A stretch of DNA of 64,000 bases from Gammaproteobacteria bacterium F7. GTDB taxonomy: Bacteria > Pseudomonadota > Gammaproteobacteria > Pseudomonadales > IMCC2047. Where the stretch lies: positions 1-64,000 of the forward strand of contig LUKI01000004.1 of assembly GCA_001593685.1 (NCBI GenBank). Direction: 5' to 3'. The first letter of the stretch is position 1; each line of letters opens with the position of its first letter. Below the pieces are notes generated by a model. It saw nothing but the letters and a program-made list of their open reading frames with translations. It was not told where the DNA came from and searched no databases. The position numbers and the translations under genes were made by a program. Below, one piece after another: positions 39,733 to 49,711 of this stretch.

Positions 39733-42681
39733 ATGTTGAGCCGTAGCGAGTCTTCTACCACTAACGCGCACGATTCTTTTCGCTGGTTGCGTAGCCAGTT
39801 TATTGAATCCCTGAACCTGGAGGTGCAGGAATTTGAGCATCGTGAAACCGGAGCTATGCATTATCACTTGGCCAGTGATAGCCCTGAAAATGTGTTTTTA
39901 GTGGCGTTACGTACGGTACCAACGGATTCCTGTGGCGTCGCTCATATCCTTGAGCATACGGCTCTGTGTGGCAGTGAAAAATACCCGGTACGTGATCCCT
40001 TTTTTATGATGTTACGGCGTTCGTTAAATACGTTTATGAATGCTTTTACCAGCTCAGACTGGACGGCTTACCCCTTTGCCAGCCAGAACAAAAAGGATTT
40101 CAGTAATCTTTTAGATGTCTATTTAGACGCTGTCTTTTTCTCTCGCCTTGATCCGCTTGATTTTGCGCAGGAGGGACACCGTGTTGAGTTTGCTGAACCT
40201 GAAAATCCAGATTCGGAGCTAGTTTTTAAGGGGGTCGTTTTTAATGAGATGAAAGGGGCCATGAGCTCTACAATCTCGACGCTTTGGCAGACAGTGACCA
40301 AATACCTGTACCCAGAAACCACTTATCATTTCAATAGTGGTGGTGAGCCTGAAGATATCCCCAACCTGACTTACGAGCAGTTACTGGCGTTTTATCGCAC
40401 CCATTATCACCCTTCAAATGCAATTTTTATGACCTTTGGTGATATGCCTGCCAATGAACTGCAGAAGCGTTTCCATGAGCAGGCGCTACAGCGTTTTGAG
40501 CGCCTGGATGTAACAATCGATGTGCCCGATGAGAAGCGCTACCACGCACCTGTTGCGGTTCAGGAGTATTATTCGGCTGAAAAAAATGATGACCATAAAG
40601 TACATCACGTGCTGGCTTGGTTGTTGGGGGAAAGTTCGGATTTACATGCCCAGTTGGAAGCACACTTGTTGTCTAATGTGCTGCTCAGTGATAGCTCTTC
40701 TCCTTTGCGGTTAGCGCTGGAAACTTCTGATTTAGGGAGTTCGCCATCGCCCCTTTGCGGGCTTGAGGACTCGAATCGTGAAATGTGCTTTATGTGTGGC
40801 CTGGAGGGTAGTACCGCTGCAAATGCTGAGGCATTCGAACAGCTGGTGCTTGGCACTTTACAGCAGGTGGCGGAGCAGGGCATTGAGCTGGCGCGGGTCG
40901 AGGCCGTATTGCATCAGCTGGAGTTAACTCAGCGTGAAGTACGTGGTGACGGAATGCCTTATGGTTTGGGGTTGATACTGTCCGGTTTGTCGGCCGCAGT
41001 TCATCGTGGTGACGCCATTGCGACGATGAACCTTGATCCGGTATTGGAACAACTGCGGGAGTCGATTCAGGATCCTGATTATATTAAAGGTCTGACACGG
41101 CAACTGTTGAATAATATGCACCGAGTGCGGTTAAGTTTATTGCCCGATGCCGAGCTAGATCAGCGCAAAACAGCTGCTGAAGCGCAGCGTTTGGCAAAGA
41201 TGAAGGCTGGCTTGAATGCGAGCGAAAAGCAGCAAATTATTGATTTAACCAAGGCGCTCGCCGAACGGCAGGAACAGGTTGATGACGTTGATATTTTGCC
41301 TAAGGTCGGTATTGAAGACGTGCCTTTGGAAATGGCTATTGCATCGGGCGAGATTGTTGAGCTGAAAGCTATGCCCTGTCATTATTTTGTTCAGGGCACT
41401 AACGGTTTGGCTTACCAACAGGTGGTGATTGATTTGCCTGATTTGGAACCAGAGCTGTTAGATATTCTTCCTTATTACACCAGTTGTCTGACTGAGCTAG
41501 GTATTGGTGATCGCGATTATCTGGATGTCCAGGCCTGGCAATCGCAGGTTGCTGGCAGTATTCATGCGTCGACCAGTGTGCGTGGTGCGGTTGATAATGA
41601 GCAGCAGGTTAAAGGCTATCTTTCTCTGTCTGCAAAATCGCTGTCTAGAAACTTTGGTGCGCTTTGTGAGCTGGTTTATGAAACCCTGCATAATGTCCGT
41701 TTTGACGAGGTTGACCGTATTCGTGATTTGATCGCTCAGCGACGCGCTGCAGCCGAACAAAGTGTGACCGGAAATGGCCACGGATTAGCCATGCAGGCTG
41801 CCTGTGGCGGTATGAGCCCTGCCGCAGCGATGACACATCGCCTGACGGGGCTGCAAGGTATTAGTAATCTCAAAAAACTGGATGATAGCCTGAAAGGTGA
41901 GGACGCTAATCAAGCGATCACGACTCTGCTTGATAAGATGAAAAAGCTCCATAGACTTATTATGGCGGCACCTTCGCAAGTGCTGTTAATTGGAGAGGCG
42001 GAGCATAAAGTGCAGTATGTACAGGCTTTTTCTGCTCAGTGGGAGGATGAACCTGTAGAAGGCTCCAAGGGTAGTGTGTTTAGCTTGCCTGAAATCAGAA
42101 CGCAGGTGAAGCAGCTGTGGATTACTAATACACAGGTCAATTTCTGTGCGAAGGCGTACCCAACCGTGCCGGTTGAGCATGCTGACTCAGCCACGTTAAC
42201 GGTACTGGGCGAGTTTTTGAAAAATGGTTATCTGCACCGTGTTATTCGTGAGCAGGGTGGTGCTTACGGTGGCGGCGCCAGTCACGATTCCAGCTGTGCG
42301 GCATTTCGATTCTATTCGTACCGTGATCCGCGCTGTCAGGACACGCTGGACGATTTTGATGCGTCGTTACGCTGGTTGCTGGAAACTGAGCATAGCGAGC
42401 AAGCCCTTGAGGAAGCGATTCTTGGAGTGGTGAGTAGTATTGATAAGCCAGCCTCGCCCGCGGGAGAGGCAAAACAGGCCTTCCATAATAATCTGTTTGG
42501 TCGCACCCCTGAGCAGCGTGCAGGTTTCCGTCGGCGAGTACTGGCAGTAAAGCTTGAGGACTTTGGGCCTGTTGTTGAGCGCTACTTGCAACCTGAGAAG
42601 GCGAGTGTGGCGGTTATTAGTAGCGCTGAGAAAAGTCAGTTATTGGCTGACCTGGGGGATTACCAGCAACTAACTTTATGA
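39733..42681 (+). CDS. M16C (PreP/insulinase-like) zinc metalloprotease
   Basis: A 982-residue protease. The inverted zinc motif HxxEH appears as HILEHTALCGSEKYPVRDPF near residue 73, with the third metal ligand in VFNEMKGAMSS near 171. Further parts include GLEGSTAANAEAFEQ near 357 and the C-terminal half NGYLHRVIREQGGAYGGGASHDS near 835. The length (about 970-980) and the CGS-E-Y-P-V-R-D-P-F signature are those of presequence protease PreP and its bacterial homologues, which degrade short peptides in a closed chamber. No signal peptide is present. Confidence 0.9.
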   Translation: MLSRSESSTTNAHDSFRWLRSQFIESLNLEVQEFEHRETGAMHYHLASDSPENVFLVALRTVPTDSCGVAHILEHTALCGSEKYPVRDPFFMMLRRSLNTFMNAFTSSDWTAYPFASQNKKDFSNLLDVYLDAVFFSRLDPLDFAQEGHRVEFAEPENPDSELVFKGVVFNEMKGAMSSTISTLWQTVTKYLYPETTYHFNSGGEPEDIPNLTYEQLLAFYRTHYHPSNAIFMTFGDMPANELQKRFHEQALQRFERLDVTIDVPDEKRYHAPVAVQEYYSAEKNDDHKVHHVLAWLLGESSDLHAQLEAHLLSNVLLSDSSSPLRLALETSDLGSSPSPLCGLEDSNREMCFMCGLEGSTAANAEAFEQLVLGTLQQVAEQGIELARVEAVLHQLELTQREVRGDGMPYGLGLILSGLSAAVHRGDAIATMNLDPVLEQLRESIQDPDYIKGLTRQLLNNMHRVRLSLLPDAELDQRKTAAEAQRLAKMKAGLNASEKQQIIDLTKALAERQEQVDDVDILPKVGIEDVPLEMAIASGEIVELKAMPCHYFVQGTNGLAYQQVVIDLPDLEPELLDILPYYTSCLTELGIGDRDYLDVQAWQSQVAGSIHASTSVRGAVDNEQQVKGYLSLSAKSLSRNFGALCELVYETLHNVRFDEVDRIRDLIAQRRAAAEQSVTGNGHGLAMQAACGGMSPAAAMTHRLTGLQGISNLKKLDDSLKGEDANQAITTLLDKMKKLHRLIMAAPSQVLLIGEAEHKVQYVQAFSAQWEDEPVEGSKGSVFSLPEIRTQVKQLWITNTQVNFCAKAYPTVPVEHADSATLTVLGEFLKNGYLHRVIREQGGAYGGGASHDSSCAAFRFYSYRDPRCQDTLDDFDASLRWLLETEHSEQALEEAILGVVSSIDKPASPAGEAKQAFHNNLFGRTPEQRAGFRRRVLAVKLEDFGPVVERYLQPEKASVAVISSAEKSQLLADLGDYQQLTL

Positions 42682-42713
42682 CTGTGTAAAACTGTTTAAT
42701 AACGTTATTAAAT

Positions 42714-42742
42714 AAAAAGGCCTGCTTTTGCAGGCCTTTTTT
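42714..42742. terminator. Bidirectional terminator after the M16C protease gene
   Basis: AAAAAGGCCTGC (42714-42725) pairs with 42730-42741 around TTTT, with T-runs on both strands. It separates two convergent genes. Confidence 0.88.
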
Positions 42743-42763
42743 GTTGGCTGAAGGTTTTATCGG

Positions 42764-42988
42764 TTACAGTCTGAATTGCCATTTCTGGGTGCTTTTGCGC
42801 CGGTCCTCGCCACTGCGACGATCTTTTTCATTGGGGCCAAAACGAATCATTTCCCGGCGGTCAGCAGTCTGTCTGCGTGTGTTTATACGCTTTTCTATTC
42901 CAATGTGACCAGCGTTCAAAATCGAGTCTCTTGTTACTGAATAACTGGCAGCCTCGATAGGCTCCAGTTCCAGCTCTGATTTTTTCAT
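42764..42988 (-). CDS. Small Arg-rich protein of unknown function
   Basis: A 74-residue protein with an acidic first third and a basic second part: TRRQTADRREMIRFGPNEKDRRSGEDRR (RR-type segments at about 37-64). Such a pattern of paired arginines resembles the N-terminal RxxxR motif of PilZ domains, but the domain itself is absent. Good ribosome-binding sequence (AGAAGG) lies near the start. I do not know its role. The 3' end borders the terminator. Confidence 0.6.
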   Translation of the reverse strand: MKKSELELEPIEAASYSVTRDSILNAGHIGIEKRINTRRQTADRREMIRFGPNEKDRRSGEDRRKSTQKWQFRL

Positions 42989-43620
42989 TAGCTGCCTTCT
43001 TTTAGTTGGTGGTGTAGCGGTATTTAGAGTGAGTATATCGCTCGGGTATTAAAGAGAAAGAGGGCTCTATTTGAATTTCAAGATGGCGTTACATTGTCGC
43101 AATATGGATGTGCCTTAGGTTGGGGATGGTTTACATTTTGTTTTTATTTATTGATTTAAATTCAATGATTTAGTTGTTTTTATTTAAGTGTTTTAAAGGT
43201 TTTGCGATGTGTCTATGCAAGTAAATGGTCAAAATTTTTATATGTAACAAAATGTACGCATTTGAGCTGGAGAATATGCTGTTAACTGCGCGACAAACGA
43301 GGCTCTGAAAGTGGTTTTAAAGAAGACAGCTTATAACTGGCTGAAAGGCCCGCGAGCAACCGTTATAGCTGACCGTTTGAACGCTTCAGGATTAGATATG
43401 AAAGAGGTGATTAAGGGGGTATTGTCAGGGTGGATTTGGCTGATTATTTTTTTTATAAAAATAAAGTTGTGGTGGGTTTATTGGTGCTTTATTTTGCTGT
43501 TTTTTATATCTGGGTGCAATTTTTATTTAGGTGTGTATAATGCGCCCAAACCAAACAAAGACAGATTTAATTTATCGGGTTTTTGAGCGAGTTTTATAAA
43601 ATTAATTAACGGGAGATTTT
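42989..43620. other. Long non-coding region before the glutamine synthetase gene
   Basis: A 632-base region. An open frame of 91 codons at 43311-43586 (a hydrophobic segment in the middle) is unlikely to be a gene because a TATAATGCGC -10 box (43536-43541) lies within it and no homologue or ribosome-binding site is apparent. AT-rich 43130-43250 could hold regulatory sites. I see no sigma-54 site with correct spacing. Confidence 0.45.
43536..43541 (+). promoter_or_regulatory. -10 box of the glutamine synthetase gene (TATAATGCGC)
   Basis: A perfect TATAAT with the discriminator GCGC lies 80 bases before the ATG at 43621. No clear -35 at 17 bp; the region upstream is T-rich. Confidence 0.5.
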
Positions 43621-44964
43621 ATGTCTTATGACAAGGCCGATTTTGAACAGGCAAAGCAGTTTCTAGAAACAAACAATGTTGAATATCTGATGGCACAGTT
43701 CGTGGATATCCACGGTGTAGCTAAAACCAAAATGGTGCCAGCGGAGAATTTGAAAACAATTGTAGAAACTGGTGCCGGGTTTGCCGGCTTTGCTACAAAT
43801 GGCCTGGGTCAGGAGCCACACGACCCTGATTTTATGGCGCGAGGGGATCTTAGTAGTCTTGCACTGCTACCTTGGCAGCCTGGCTTTGCACGTATAGTTT
43901 GTGTTGGACATGTGCATGGCAAACCCTATGAGTACGAATCACGCGCGGTTTTATTGAAGCAGATCAACCGCCTTAAGGAGCGTGGTTGGACCTTTAACAC
44001 AGGTCTTGAGCCTGAGTTTTTCCTTTTTGATCGCGATGAGAATGGGAAAATTGTGCCAGCCGATGCCAGTGATCGCCTTACCAAGCCCTGTTACGATTAC
44101 AAGGGGTTGTCACGTCAGCTGCACTTCCTCAAAGAGCTTACCTCGTCGCTGAAAGTTGCCGGTCTTGATGTTTATCAGGTGGATCACGAAGATGGTAATG
44201 GTGAGTTTGAGATTAATTACACCTACAGTGATGCGCTCAAGTCAGCTGACACCATGGTGCTGGTGCGTATGGCTGTTGCCGAAATTGCCAATGCACACGG
44301 TATGATTGGTTCATTTATGCCTAAGCCTTTTGCTGGTAAGCCGGGTTCAGGTATGCACTACCACTGTTCGATGTCGGACGGTGAGCGTAACCTGTTTCAG
44401 GATGATAGCGACCCTGAAGGAATGGGGCTTTCCAAGCTTGCCAAGCAGTTTATTGCAGGTGTGATTGAGCATGCTGATGCACTTTGTGCTCTGTCAGCGC
44501 CAACAATTAACTCTTACAAGCGATTAACGGTTGGCAGTTCCGCATCCGGTGCGACTTATGCACCAGCCTACGCCTCCTGGGGCGATAACAATCGTTCTTC
44601 GATGCTGCGCATACCCTATGGGCGTATTGAGTATCGTTTGCCGGATGGCGGTTGTAATCCGTATCTGGTGACTGCAGGCTTAATCGCGGCGGGTCTTGAT
44701 GGTATTGATCGTGATCTTGATCCTGGTGAGCCGCAAAACGTAAACCATTACAGTCAAACGCTGGATGAGGTTAGAGAATCCGGGGTTTCAATTTTACCTC
44801 AGAACCTTAGTCTGGCTGTTGATGCGCTGGAAGCTGATACGCTACTGCGTGAGCAAATGGGGCCGGTAATTGACGAGTTTGTTGAAATCAAGCGTGCTGA
44901 GTGGGTTGAGTATATGCAGCAGGTTTCCGAGTGGGAGCTGGAGCGTTACGTCGAATTCTTCTAA
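43621..44964 (+). CDS. Type III glutamine synthetase / gamma-glutamylmethylamide synthetase (GlnT/GmaS family)
   Basis: A 447-residue ATP-dependent ligase of the glutamine synthetase superfamily. The N-terminal beta-grasp part is [18 protein letters not shown] near 26-43. The catalytic part has [10 protein letters not shown] near 125, [14 protein letters not shown] near 183, SGMHYHCSM near 242 and [10 protein letters not shown] near 337. The length and DIHGV/AGFAGF pattern fit the GlnT/GSIII subgroup, which also includes GmaS of methylamine users. Whether ammonia or methylamine is the second substrate cannot be decided from sequence. GGGAG precedes the ATG. A terminator follows. Confidence 0.88.
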   Translation: MSYDKADFEQAKQFLETNNVEYLMAQFVDIHGVAKTKMVPAENLKTIVETGAGFAGFATNGLGQEPHDPDFMARGDLSSLALLPWQPGFARIVCVGHVHGKPYEYESRAVLLKQINRLKERGWTFNTGLEPEFFLFDRDENGKIVPADASDRLTKPCYDYKGLSRQLHFLKELTSSLKVAGLDVYQVDHEDGNGEFEINYTYSDALKSADTMVLVRMAVAEIANAHGMIGSFMPKPFAGKPGSGMHYHCSMSDGERNLFQDDSDPEGMGLSKLAKQFIAGVIEHADALCALSAPTINSYKRLTVGSSASGATYAPAYASWGDNNRSSMLRIPYGRIEYRLPDGGCNPYLVTAGLIAAGLDGIDRDLDPGEPQNVNHYSQTLDEVRESGVSILPQNLSLAVDALEADTLLREQMGPVIDEFVEIKRAEWVEYMQQVSEWELERYVEFF

Positions 44965-44984
44965 GCGTTATCTGATGAAACAAC

Positions 44985-45014
44985 AAAAAAGGCCGGCAAT
45001 TGCTGGCCTTTTTT
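44985..45014 (+). terminator. Intrinsic terminator after the glutamine synthetase gene
   Basis: GGCCGGCA (44991-44998) pairs with TGCTGGCC (45001-45008) with one G-T, flanked by A-run and T-run (to 45014). Almost the same hairpin occurs at 45447-45474. Confidence 0.88.
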
Positions 45015-45047
45015 GTTGTTTGTTATGCTTAAGTGCGCTGGCGGCTT

Positions 45048-45332
45048 TTACTTAAAGCGCTCGGTAGCTGAGTCTATCGCTTCTTTCAGGTCTTTCCAGG
45101 CGATATCGACACCAATTCTTAGGTCTTCCCAGGCGTCGCCGCTTTTCTGCTGGAGTTCGCTGAGCTTTTGTTTCGCTTCCAGCTGTTTGGTTTTTAACGT
45201 TCCCAGTTGTTTTTCAATTTCTGATTGTGCCTCTGAGCCGACCTGTTCCGCTTTCTTTTTCAGTCTGTCTATTTCCTCTTTCATTTCGTCCAGTTGATCT
45301 TTGGCTTTGCGTTCAAAATCGCTTTTACCCAT
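45048..45332 (-). CDS. Small coiled-coil protein
   Basis: A 94-residue protein that is one long charged helix: FERKAKDQLDEMKEEIDRLKKKAEQ, then a heptad-like run to residue 70, and a C-terminal segment WEDLRIGVDIAWKDLKEAIDSA. A strong ribosome-binding site (GGAGG) precedes the ATG at 45332. The reading from 45461 is not supported. Proteins like this are described as stress-related coiled-coil proteins (sll1863-type); the function is unknown. Confidence 0.7.
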   Translation of the reverse strand: MGKSDFERKAKDQLDEMKEEIDRLKKKAEQVGSEAQSEIEKQLGTLKTKQLEAKQKLSELQQKSGDAWEDLRIGVDIAWKDLKEAIDSATERFK

Positions 45333-45446
45333 GTCTATCCTCCAGGCGTAACAGGTGAAATGTGACGGTAAATCGTTAACTTGGACAATGGTTGTTTTGG
45401 GAAAGTTGCATGCGATATGTTGAGGCTTGTTGTTTCTCTTGGGCAT

Positions 45447-45474
45447 AAAAAAGGCCAGCAATTGCTGGCCTTTT
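45447..45474 (-). terminator. Intrinsic terminator of gltA
   Basis: AAGGCCAGCA (45451-45460) pairs with TGCTGGCCTT (45463-45472). Read on the minus strand it is followed by TTTTTT (A-run at 45447-45452), so it ends gltA, whose stop is at 45498. Confidence 0.85.
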
Positions 45475-45497
45475 CGTTGTTTAAAGCGGGTTGCGCT

Positions 45498-46772
45498 TTA
45501 TGGCAGGTCGCGTTCTGCAGAGCCAGTGTAAAGCTGGCGTGGGCGACCAATACGGTGAGGTTCGCTAACCATTTCGTTCCAGTGGCTGATCCAGCCAATG
45601 GTGCGGGATACCGCAAAGATAACCGTGAACATGCTGGTTGGGATGCCCAGGGCGCGTAGTACGATACCAGAGTAGAAGTCTACGTTAGGGTAGAGTTTCT
45701 TCTCAATGAAGTACTCGTCTTCCAGAGCGGCTTTTTCCAGTTTGCGAGCAACTTTGAACAGTGGATCGTCGCTACGGCCTAGCTGTGCAAGTACTTCGTC
45801 ACAGGTTTTCTGCATAACGGTGGCGCGAGGGTCGCGGTTTTTGTAAACGCGGTGACCGAAGCCCATCAGGCGGAATGGGTCGTTTTTGTCTTTAGCGCGA
45901 GCCACGAACTCGTCAACACGAGACTCGTCGCCAATTTCTTCAAGCATGTTCAGGCAGGCTTCGTTAGCGCCGCCATGAGCAGGGCCCCATAGAGCAGTGA
46001 TGCCAGCAGCAATACAGGCGTATGGGTTGGCACCAGAGGAGCCGGCCAGACGTACTGTAGATGTAGAGGCGTTTTGCTCGTGGTCAGCGTGGAGCATGAA
46101 AATGCGATCCATTGCTTTAGCAAAAACCGGATTTACTTCGTAGTCGCTGCAAGGTGTGCTGAACATCATGTTCAGGAAGTTGCTGGCGTAGTCTAGGTCG
46201 TTATTTGGGAATACAAAAGGCTGACCTTTTGAGTACTTGTAGCACATGGCTGCCAGCGTTGGGATTTTAGCAACCAGGCGAGCAGCAGTTGTTGCGCGGT
46301 CTTCTGGGCAGGTCAGATCAGTGTTTTCGTGGTAGAAAGACGCCATCGCACCAACAACGCCGCACATAATAGCCATTGGGTGAGCATCGCGGCGGAAACC
46401 GTTGAAGAAGTGGCTAACTTGCTCGTGTACCATAGTGTGGCGCTGGATAGTTTCAACGTACTCGGCTTTTTCTTCGGCGGTTGGTAGTTTGCCGTAGAAC
46501 AGCAGGTAGCATAGCTCCAGGTAGTCGGATTTGTCTGCTAGCTGTTCAATTGGGTAGCCGCGGTGTAAGAGAACACCTTTGCCGCCATCAATGTAGGTGA
46601 TGCCTGATTCGCACGCAGCGGTGGAAACAAAGCCAGGATCGTAGGTGAAATAGCCGTTAGCGCTCAGTGGGCTTACGTCGATAACATCCGGGCCAATTGT
46701 GCCGGAGGAAATTTTCAGTTCAATTTTTTCATCCAGGCCGTCAATGCTCAGATACGCTTTCTTATCAGTCAT
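45498..46772 (-). CDS. gltA: Citrate synthase
   Basis: Citrate synthase of the hexameric bacterial type (424 residues). It condenses oxaloacetate with acetyl-CoA. Visible are GLTYI-like [22 protein letters not shown] near 43-64, [12 protein letters not shown] near 126 (catalytic and NADH-site region), [21 protein letters not shown] near 229 (catalytic His), [15 protein letters not shown] near 305 (catalytic His) and [17 protein letters not shown] near 361 (catalytic Asp). It is divergent from sdhC with a 413-base shared regulatory region. It belongs functionally with the sdh-suc genes. Confidence 0.96.
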   Translation of the reverse strand: MTDKKAYLSIDGLDEKIELKISSGTIGPDVIDVSPLSANGYFTYDPGFVSTAACESGITYIDGGKGVLLHRGYPIEQLADKSDYLELCYLLFYGKLPTAEEKAEYVETIQRHTMVHEQVSHFFNGFRRDAHPMAIMCGVVGAMASFYHENTDLTCPEDRATTAARLVAKIPTLAAMCYKYSKGQPFVFPNNDLDYASNFLNMMFSTPCSDYEVNPVFAKAMDRIFMLHADHEQNASTSTVRLAGSSGANPYACIAAGITALWGPAHGGANEACLNMLEEIGDESRVDEFVARAKDKNDPFRLMGFGHRVYKNRDPRATVMQKTCDEVLAQLGRSDDPLFKVARKLEKAALEDEYFIEKKLYPNVDFYSGIVLRALGIPTSMFTVIFAVSRTIGWISHWNEMVSEPHRIGRPRQLYTGSAERDLP

Positions 46773-47185
46773 GGGCGTTACTCTCTTTAAAAATCAAAAC
46801 TTTAGTGATGCGTTGGTTAGCTAAAGCTGAGCCGGATCTGAGTGATGTGGCTGGCTGCTTTTTGCGCTGTTTGGTTCGCTTCTCTAACGCGGAGGTCGAC
46901 CACTATATAAGGCAAAAAAATTTTGTCAAATTTAGTGGGGGTATTAGTGCCCGAATCCTGAGCTATGTCAGCTAATTATCAGTTTAATTCAAAGGTGCGG
47001 GGTAGTATGATAGGCCGCTTGCGGGAGGTGATCCTTCTATAAGCATGATGAATATTCTTTATAGAAAGAATCAATTCGAGTTTATAGAGGGGGGTAAGTT
47101 ATAGTCTCCCCGCCGTGGCTGCTGGATAAGAAATATAAAATTCGTCAGGCAGCTAGCTTCCGTTAATTTACGTAGGGTAATTAAG
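46773..47185. other. Shared regulatory region between gltA and sdhC
   Basis: A 413-base gap without a gene between divergent TCA genes, so it should hold both promoters. I see an inverted repeat ATTCTTT / AAAGAAT at 47054-47071, and AT-rich segments at 46900-46935. No clear binding site for a known regulator is recognised. Confidence 0.5.
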
Positions 47186-47560
47186 GTGAACAATAAAAGA
47201 CCGGTCAATTTGGATCTTTTTACGATTAAACAACCGCTCCCTGCAATCGCTTCTATTCTGCACCGTGTTTCAGGCATTATCGTTTTTGTAGGTATTGCGC
47301 TGTTGATGTATGTGCTGGATAAAACGCTTGCGTCAGAAGAGGGATTTGCTGCGGTTCAGGAATGTTTGGATGGTACCTTTGTCAAGCTGCTCCTTTGGGG
47401 TACTTTAGCAGCCTTGGCTTATCACTTGGTGGCTGGCTGTAAGCACCTGCTGATGGACATGGGAATCGGTGAGACGCTTCAGGGTGCTCGCACTGGTGCC
47501 ACCTTGGTGCTGATTGTATCTGCAGTACTTATTATTTTGTTGGGGGTTCTCGTATGGTAA
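47186..47560 (+). CDS. sdhC: Succinate dehydrogenase, cytochrome b556 subunit
   Basis: SdhC, a 124-residue membrane anchor with three hydrophobic segments. The start is a GTG at 47186 (VNNKRPVNLDLF), with GGG upstream. It has LHRVSGIIVFVGIAL near 28-42, which includes the conserved Ser/Arg/His environment, and YHLVAGCKHLLMD near 81-93, with the haem-ligating His. It anchors SdhAB and forms the quinone site with SdhD. It overlaps sdhD by 7 bases. Confidence 0.94.
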   Translation: MNNKRPVNLDLFTIKQPLPAIASILHRVSGIIVFVGIALLMYVLDKTLASEEGFAAVQECLDGTFVKLLLWGTLAALAYHLVAGCKHLLMDMGIGETLQGARTGATLVLIVSAVLIILLGVLVW

Positions 47561-47925
47561 CTCAAGTCACCAGCTTTGGCCGTAGCGGCCTGTCTGACTG
47601 GGTTGTTCAACGTGTTAGCGCCGTTATTCTTGGCGCTTATACCGTTTTCCTGGCAGCCTGGGTTATTTGCTCACCGGATATGAGTTACGCAGATTGGACT
47701 GAGCTTTTCTCTTGCACAGCCATGCGTATTTTCAGTCTGTTAGCGCTGTTATCTATGATTGCTCATGCCTGGATTGGTATCTGGACAATCGCTACTGATT
47801 ACCTGACACCGATGTCTTTTGGCAAGGCTGCGACAAAAGTTCGTTTCCTGTTTCTGTGTGTGTGTGCGGTCGTGCTGTTTGTTTACCTGATCTGGGGTAT
47901 TGATATTTTGTGGAGTGTTAAATAA
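47554..47925 (+). CDS. sdhD: Succinate dehydrogenase, membrane anchor subunit
   Basis: SdhD, 123 residues with three hydrophobic segments. [23 protein letters not shown] near 10-32 carries conserved Arg and Ser. [13 protein letters not shown] near 70-82 contains the His/Asp-Tyr quinone-site region. With SdhC it binds haem b and ubiquinone. It overlaps sdhC at its start and sdhA (stop-start overlap) at its end, so the four genes are translated as one unit. Confidence 0.94.
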   Translation: MVTQVTSFGRSGLSDWVVQRVSAVILGAYTVFLAAWVICSPDMSYADWTELFSCTAMRIFSLLALLSMIAHAWIGIWTIATDYLTPMSFGKAATKVRFLFLCVCAVVLFVYLIWGIDILWSVK

Positions 47926-49697
47926 TGGCGAATATCAGAACACTGAATTACGATGCCGTGATCATCGGTGGTGGTGGTGCTGGTATGCGCGCCGCTCTAC
48001 AGTTGGCCCAGTCGGGTTATAAAACAGCTGTAATCACAAAAGTTTTTCCAACTCGTTCTCACACGGTTTCGGCGCAGGGTGGTATTACCTGTGCGATCGC
48101 GAGTAACGATCCGAATGATGATTGGCGCTGGCACATGTATGACACCGTAAAGGGTGCCGATTACATTGGTGACCAAGACGCGATCGAGTACATGTGTAGT
48201 GTTGGCCCTGAAGCAGTATTCGAACTGGAGCACATGGGGCTGCCATTCTCCCGTACTGAAGAAGGCCGTATTTACCAGCGTCCTTTCGGTGGACAGTCTA
48301 AAGACTACGGTAAAGGTGGTCAGGCGGCTCGTACCTGTGCTGCTGCTGACCGTACTGGTCACGCACTGTTACACGCTCTGTATCAGGGTAACCTGAAAAA
48401 TGAAGCGGTATTTTTGAACGAGTGGTTCGCTACGGACCTGGTTAAGAACCAGGACGGTGCGGTGGTTGGTGTTAACGCCATCTGCATGGAAACCGGCGAA
48501 ACTGTTTACGTGAAAGCGAAAGCAACTGTATTCGCTACGGGTGGTGCAGGTCGTATGTTCGCCTCTACAACAAACGCCCACATCAATACGGGTGACGGTG
48601 TTGGTATGGCGCTGCGTGCGGGTATCGGCGTGCAGGACATCGAAATGTGGCAGTTCCACCCAACCGGTATTCACGGTGCAGGTGTACTGGTTACTGAAGG
48701 TTGTCGTGGAGAAGGTGGATACCTGATCAACAAAGATGGCGAACGCTTCATGGAGCGTTATGCGCCTAACGCGAAAGACCTAGCTGGACGTGACGTTGTG
48801 GCTCGTTCCATGGTTAAAGAAATTCTGGAAGGTCGTGGTTGTGGGCCTAATGGCGACCACGTACACCTGAAACTGGATCACCTCGGTGAAGAAGTGCTGG
48901 AAAGCCGTCTGCCGGGTATTTGTGAATTGTCACGTACCTTCGCACATGTTGACCCTGTGACTGCGCCAGTGCCGGTTGTTCCGACCTGTCACTACATGAT
49001 GGGCGGTATCGCCACAAATATTAATGGTCAGGCGATTACTCAGGACGCTAACGGTAACGACCAAGTCATCCCTGGTTTGTTTGCCTGTGGTGAAGTTGCC
49101 TGTGTATCTGTACATGGTGCAAACCGACTGGGTGGTAACTCTCTGCTTGATTTGGTGGTATTCGGTCGTGCGTCGGGTCTGTTCATTGAGAAGCAGCTGC
49201 GTGAAGGTGTTGATTACCGTGATGCAACAGAGTCTGATCATGAGGCATCCATGGCGCGTCTGAACAAGCTAAATACTTCTACTGGTGGCGAAAGCGCTGC
49301 TCAACTGCGTACTGAGCTGCAAAGCATCATGCAGAACCACTTCGGCGTATTCCGTCGCGGTGACTTTATGCAGGAAGGTATCAAGAAGCTGGCTGATCTG
49401 CGTGGCCGTATGGAAAACATTGAGCTGGTTGATAAATCTGGTGCCTACAATACTAACCGTATTGAAGCGCTGGAATTACAGAACCTGTTTGAAGTGGCTG
49501 AAGCAACGGCGATTACTGCGGAAGAGCGTAAAGAAAGCCGTGGTGCTCACGCACGTGACGACTATGAGTCTCGTGATGATGAGAACTGGTTGTGCCACTC
49601 CTTCTATACGCCGGGTGAAAAACGAGTATCTAAGCGTGACGTTAACTTCTCGCCTAAGACCGTTGACACCTTTGAGCCTAAAGAACGTACTTACTAA
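47925..49697 (+). CDS. sdhA: Succinate dehydrogenase flavoprotein subunit
   Basis: SdhA, 590 residues, oxidises succinate to fumarate. The FAD-binding site is [15 protein letters not shown] near 15-30, and the covalent FAD His lies in [10 protein letters not shown] near 43. Catalytic residues are in [21 protein letters not shown] near 243-263, RDVVARSM near 288, and [12 protein letters not shown] near 348. The C terminus includes the typical TYTP-like end around [20 protein letters not shown] (RDVNFSP here). The length is the usual one. It is followed after 14 bases by sdhB. Confidence 0.97.
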   Translation: MANIRTLNYDAVIIGGGGAGMRAALQLAQSGYKTAVITKVFPTRSHTVSAQGGITCAIASNDPNDDWRWHMYDTVKGADYIGDQDAIEYMCSVGPEAVFELEHMGLPFSRTEEGRIYQRPFGGQSKDYGKGGQAARTCAAADRTGHALLHALYQGNLKNEAVFLNEWFATDLVKNQDGAVVGVNAICMETGETVYVKAKATVFATGGAGRMFASTTNAHINTGDGVGMALRAGIGVQDIEMWQFHPTGIHGAGVLVTEGCRGEGGYLINKDGERFMERYAPNAKDLAGRDVVARSMVKEILEGRGCGPNGDHVHLKLDHLGEEVLESRLPGICELSRTFAHVDPVTAPVPVVPTCHYMMGGIATNINGQAITQDANGNDQVIPGLFACGEVACVSVHGANRLGGNSLLDLVVFGRASGLFIEKQLREGVDYRDATESDHEASMARLNKLNTSTGGESAAQLRTELQSIMQNHFGVFRRGDFMQEGIKKLADLRGRMENIELVDKSGAYNTNRIEALELQNLFEVAEATAITAEERKESRGAHARDDYESRDDENWLCHSFYTPGEKRVSKRDVNFSPKTVDTFEPKERTY

Positions 49698-49711
49698 TCG
49701 GAAGACACATC

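Noticed and set aside
43470..43510. Sigma-54 promoter before the glutamine synthetase gene (TGGTGC ... TTGCT)
   Set aside because: The GG and GC doublets are 11 bases apart, one more than needed.
43311..43586. 91-codon open frame before the glutamine synthetase gene
   Set aside because: It contains the likely -10 box of that gene near its end and has no ribosome-binding site or known family.
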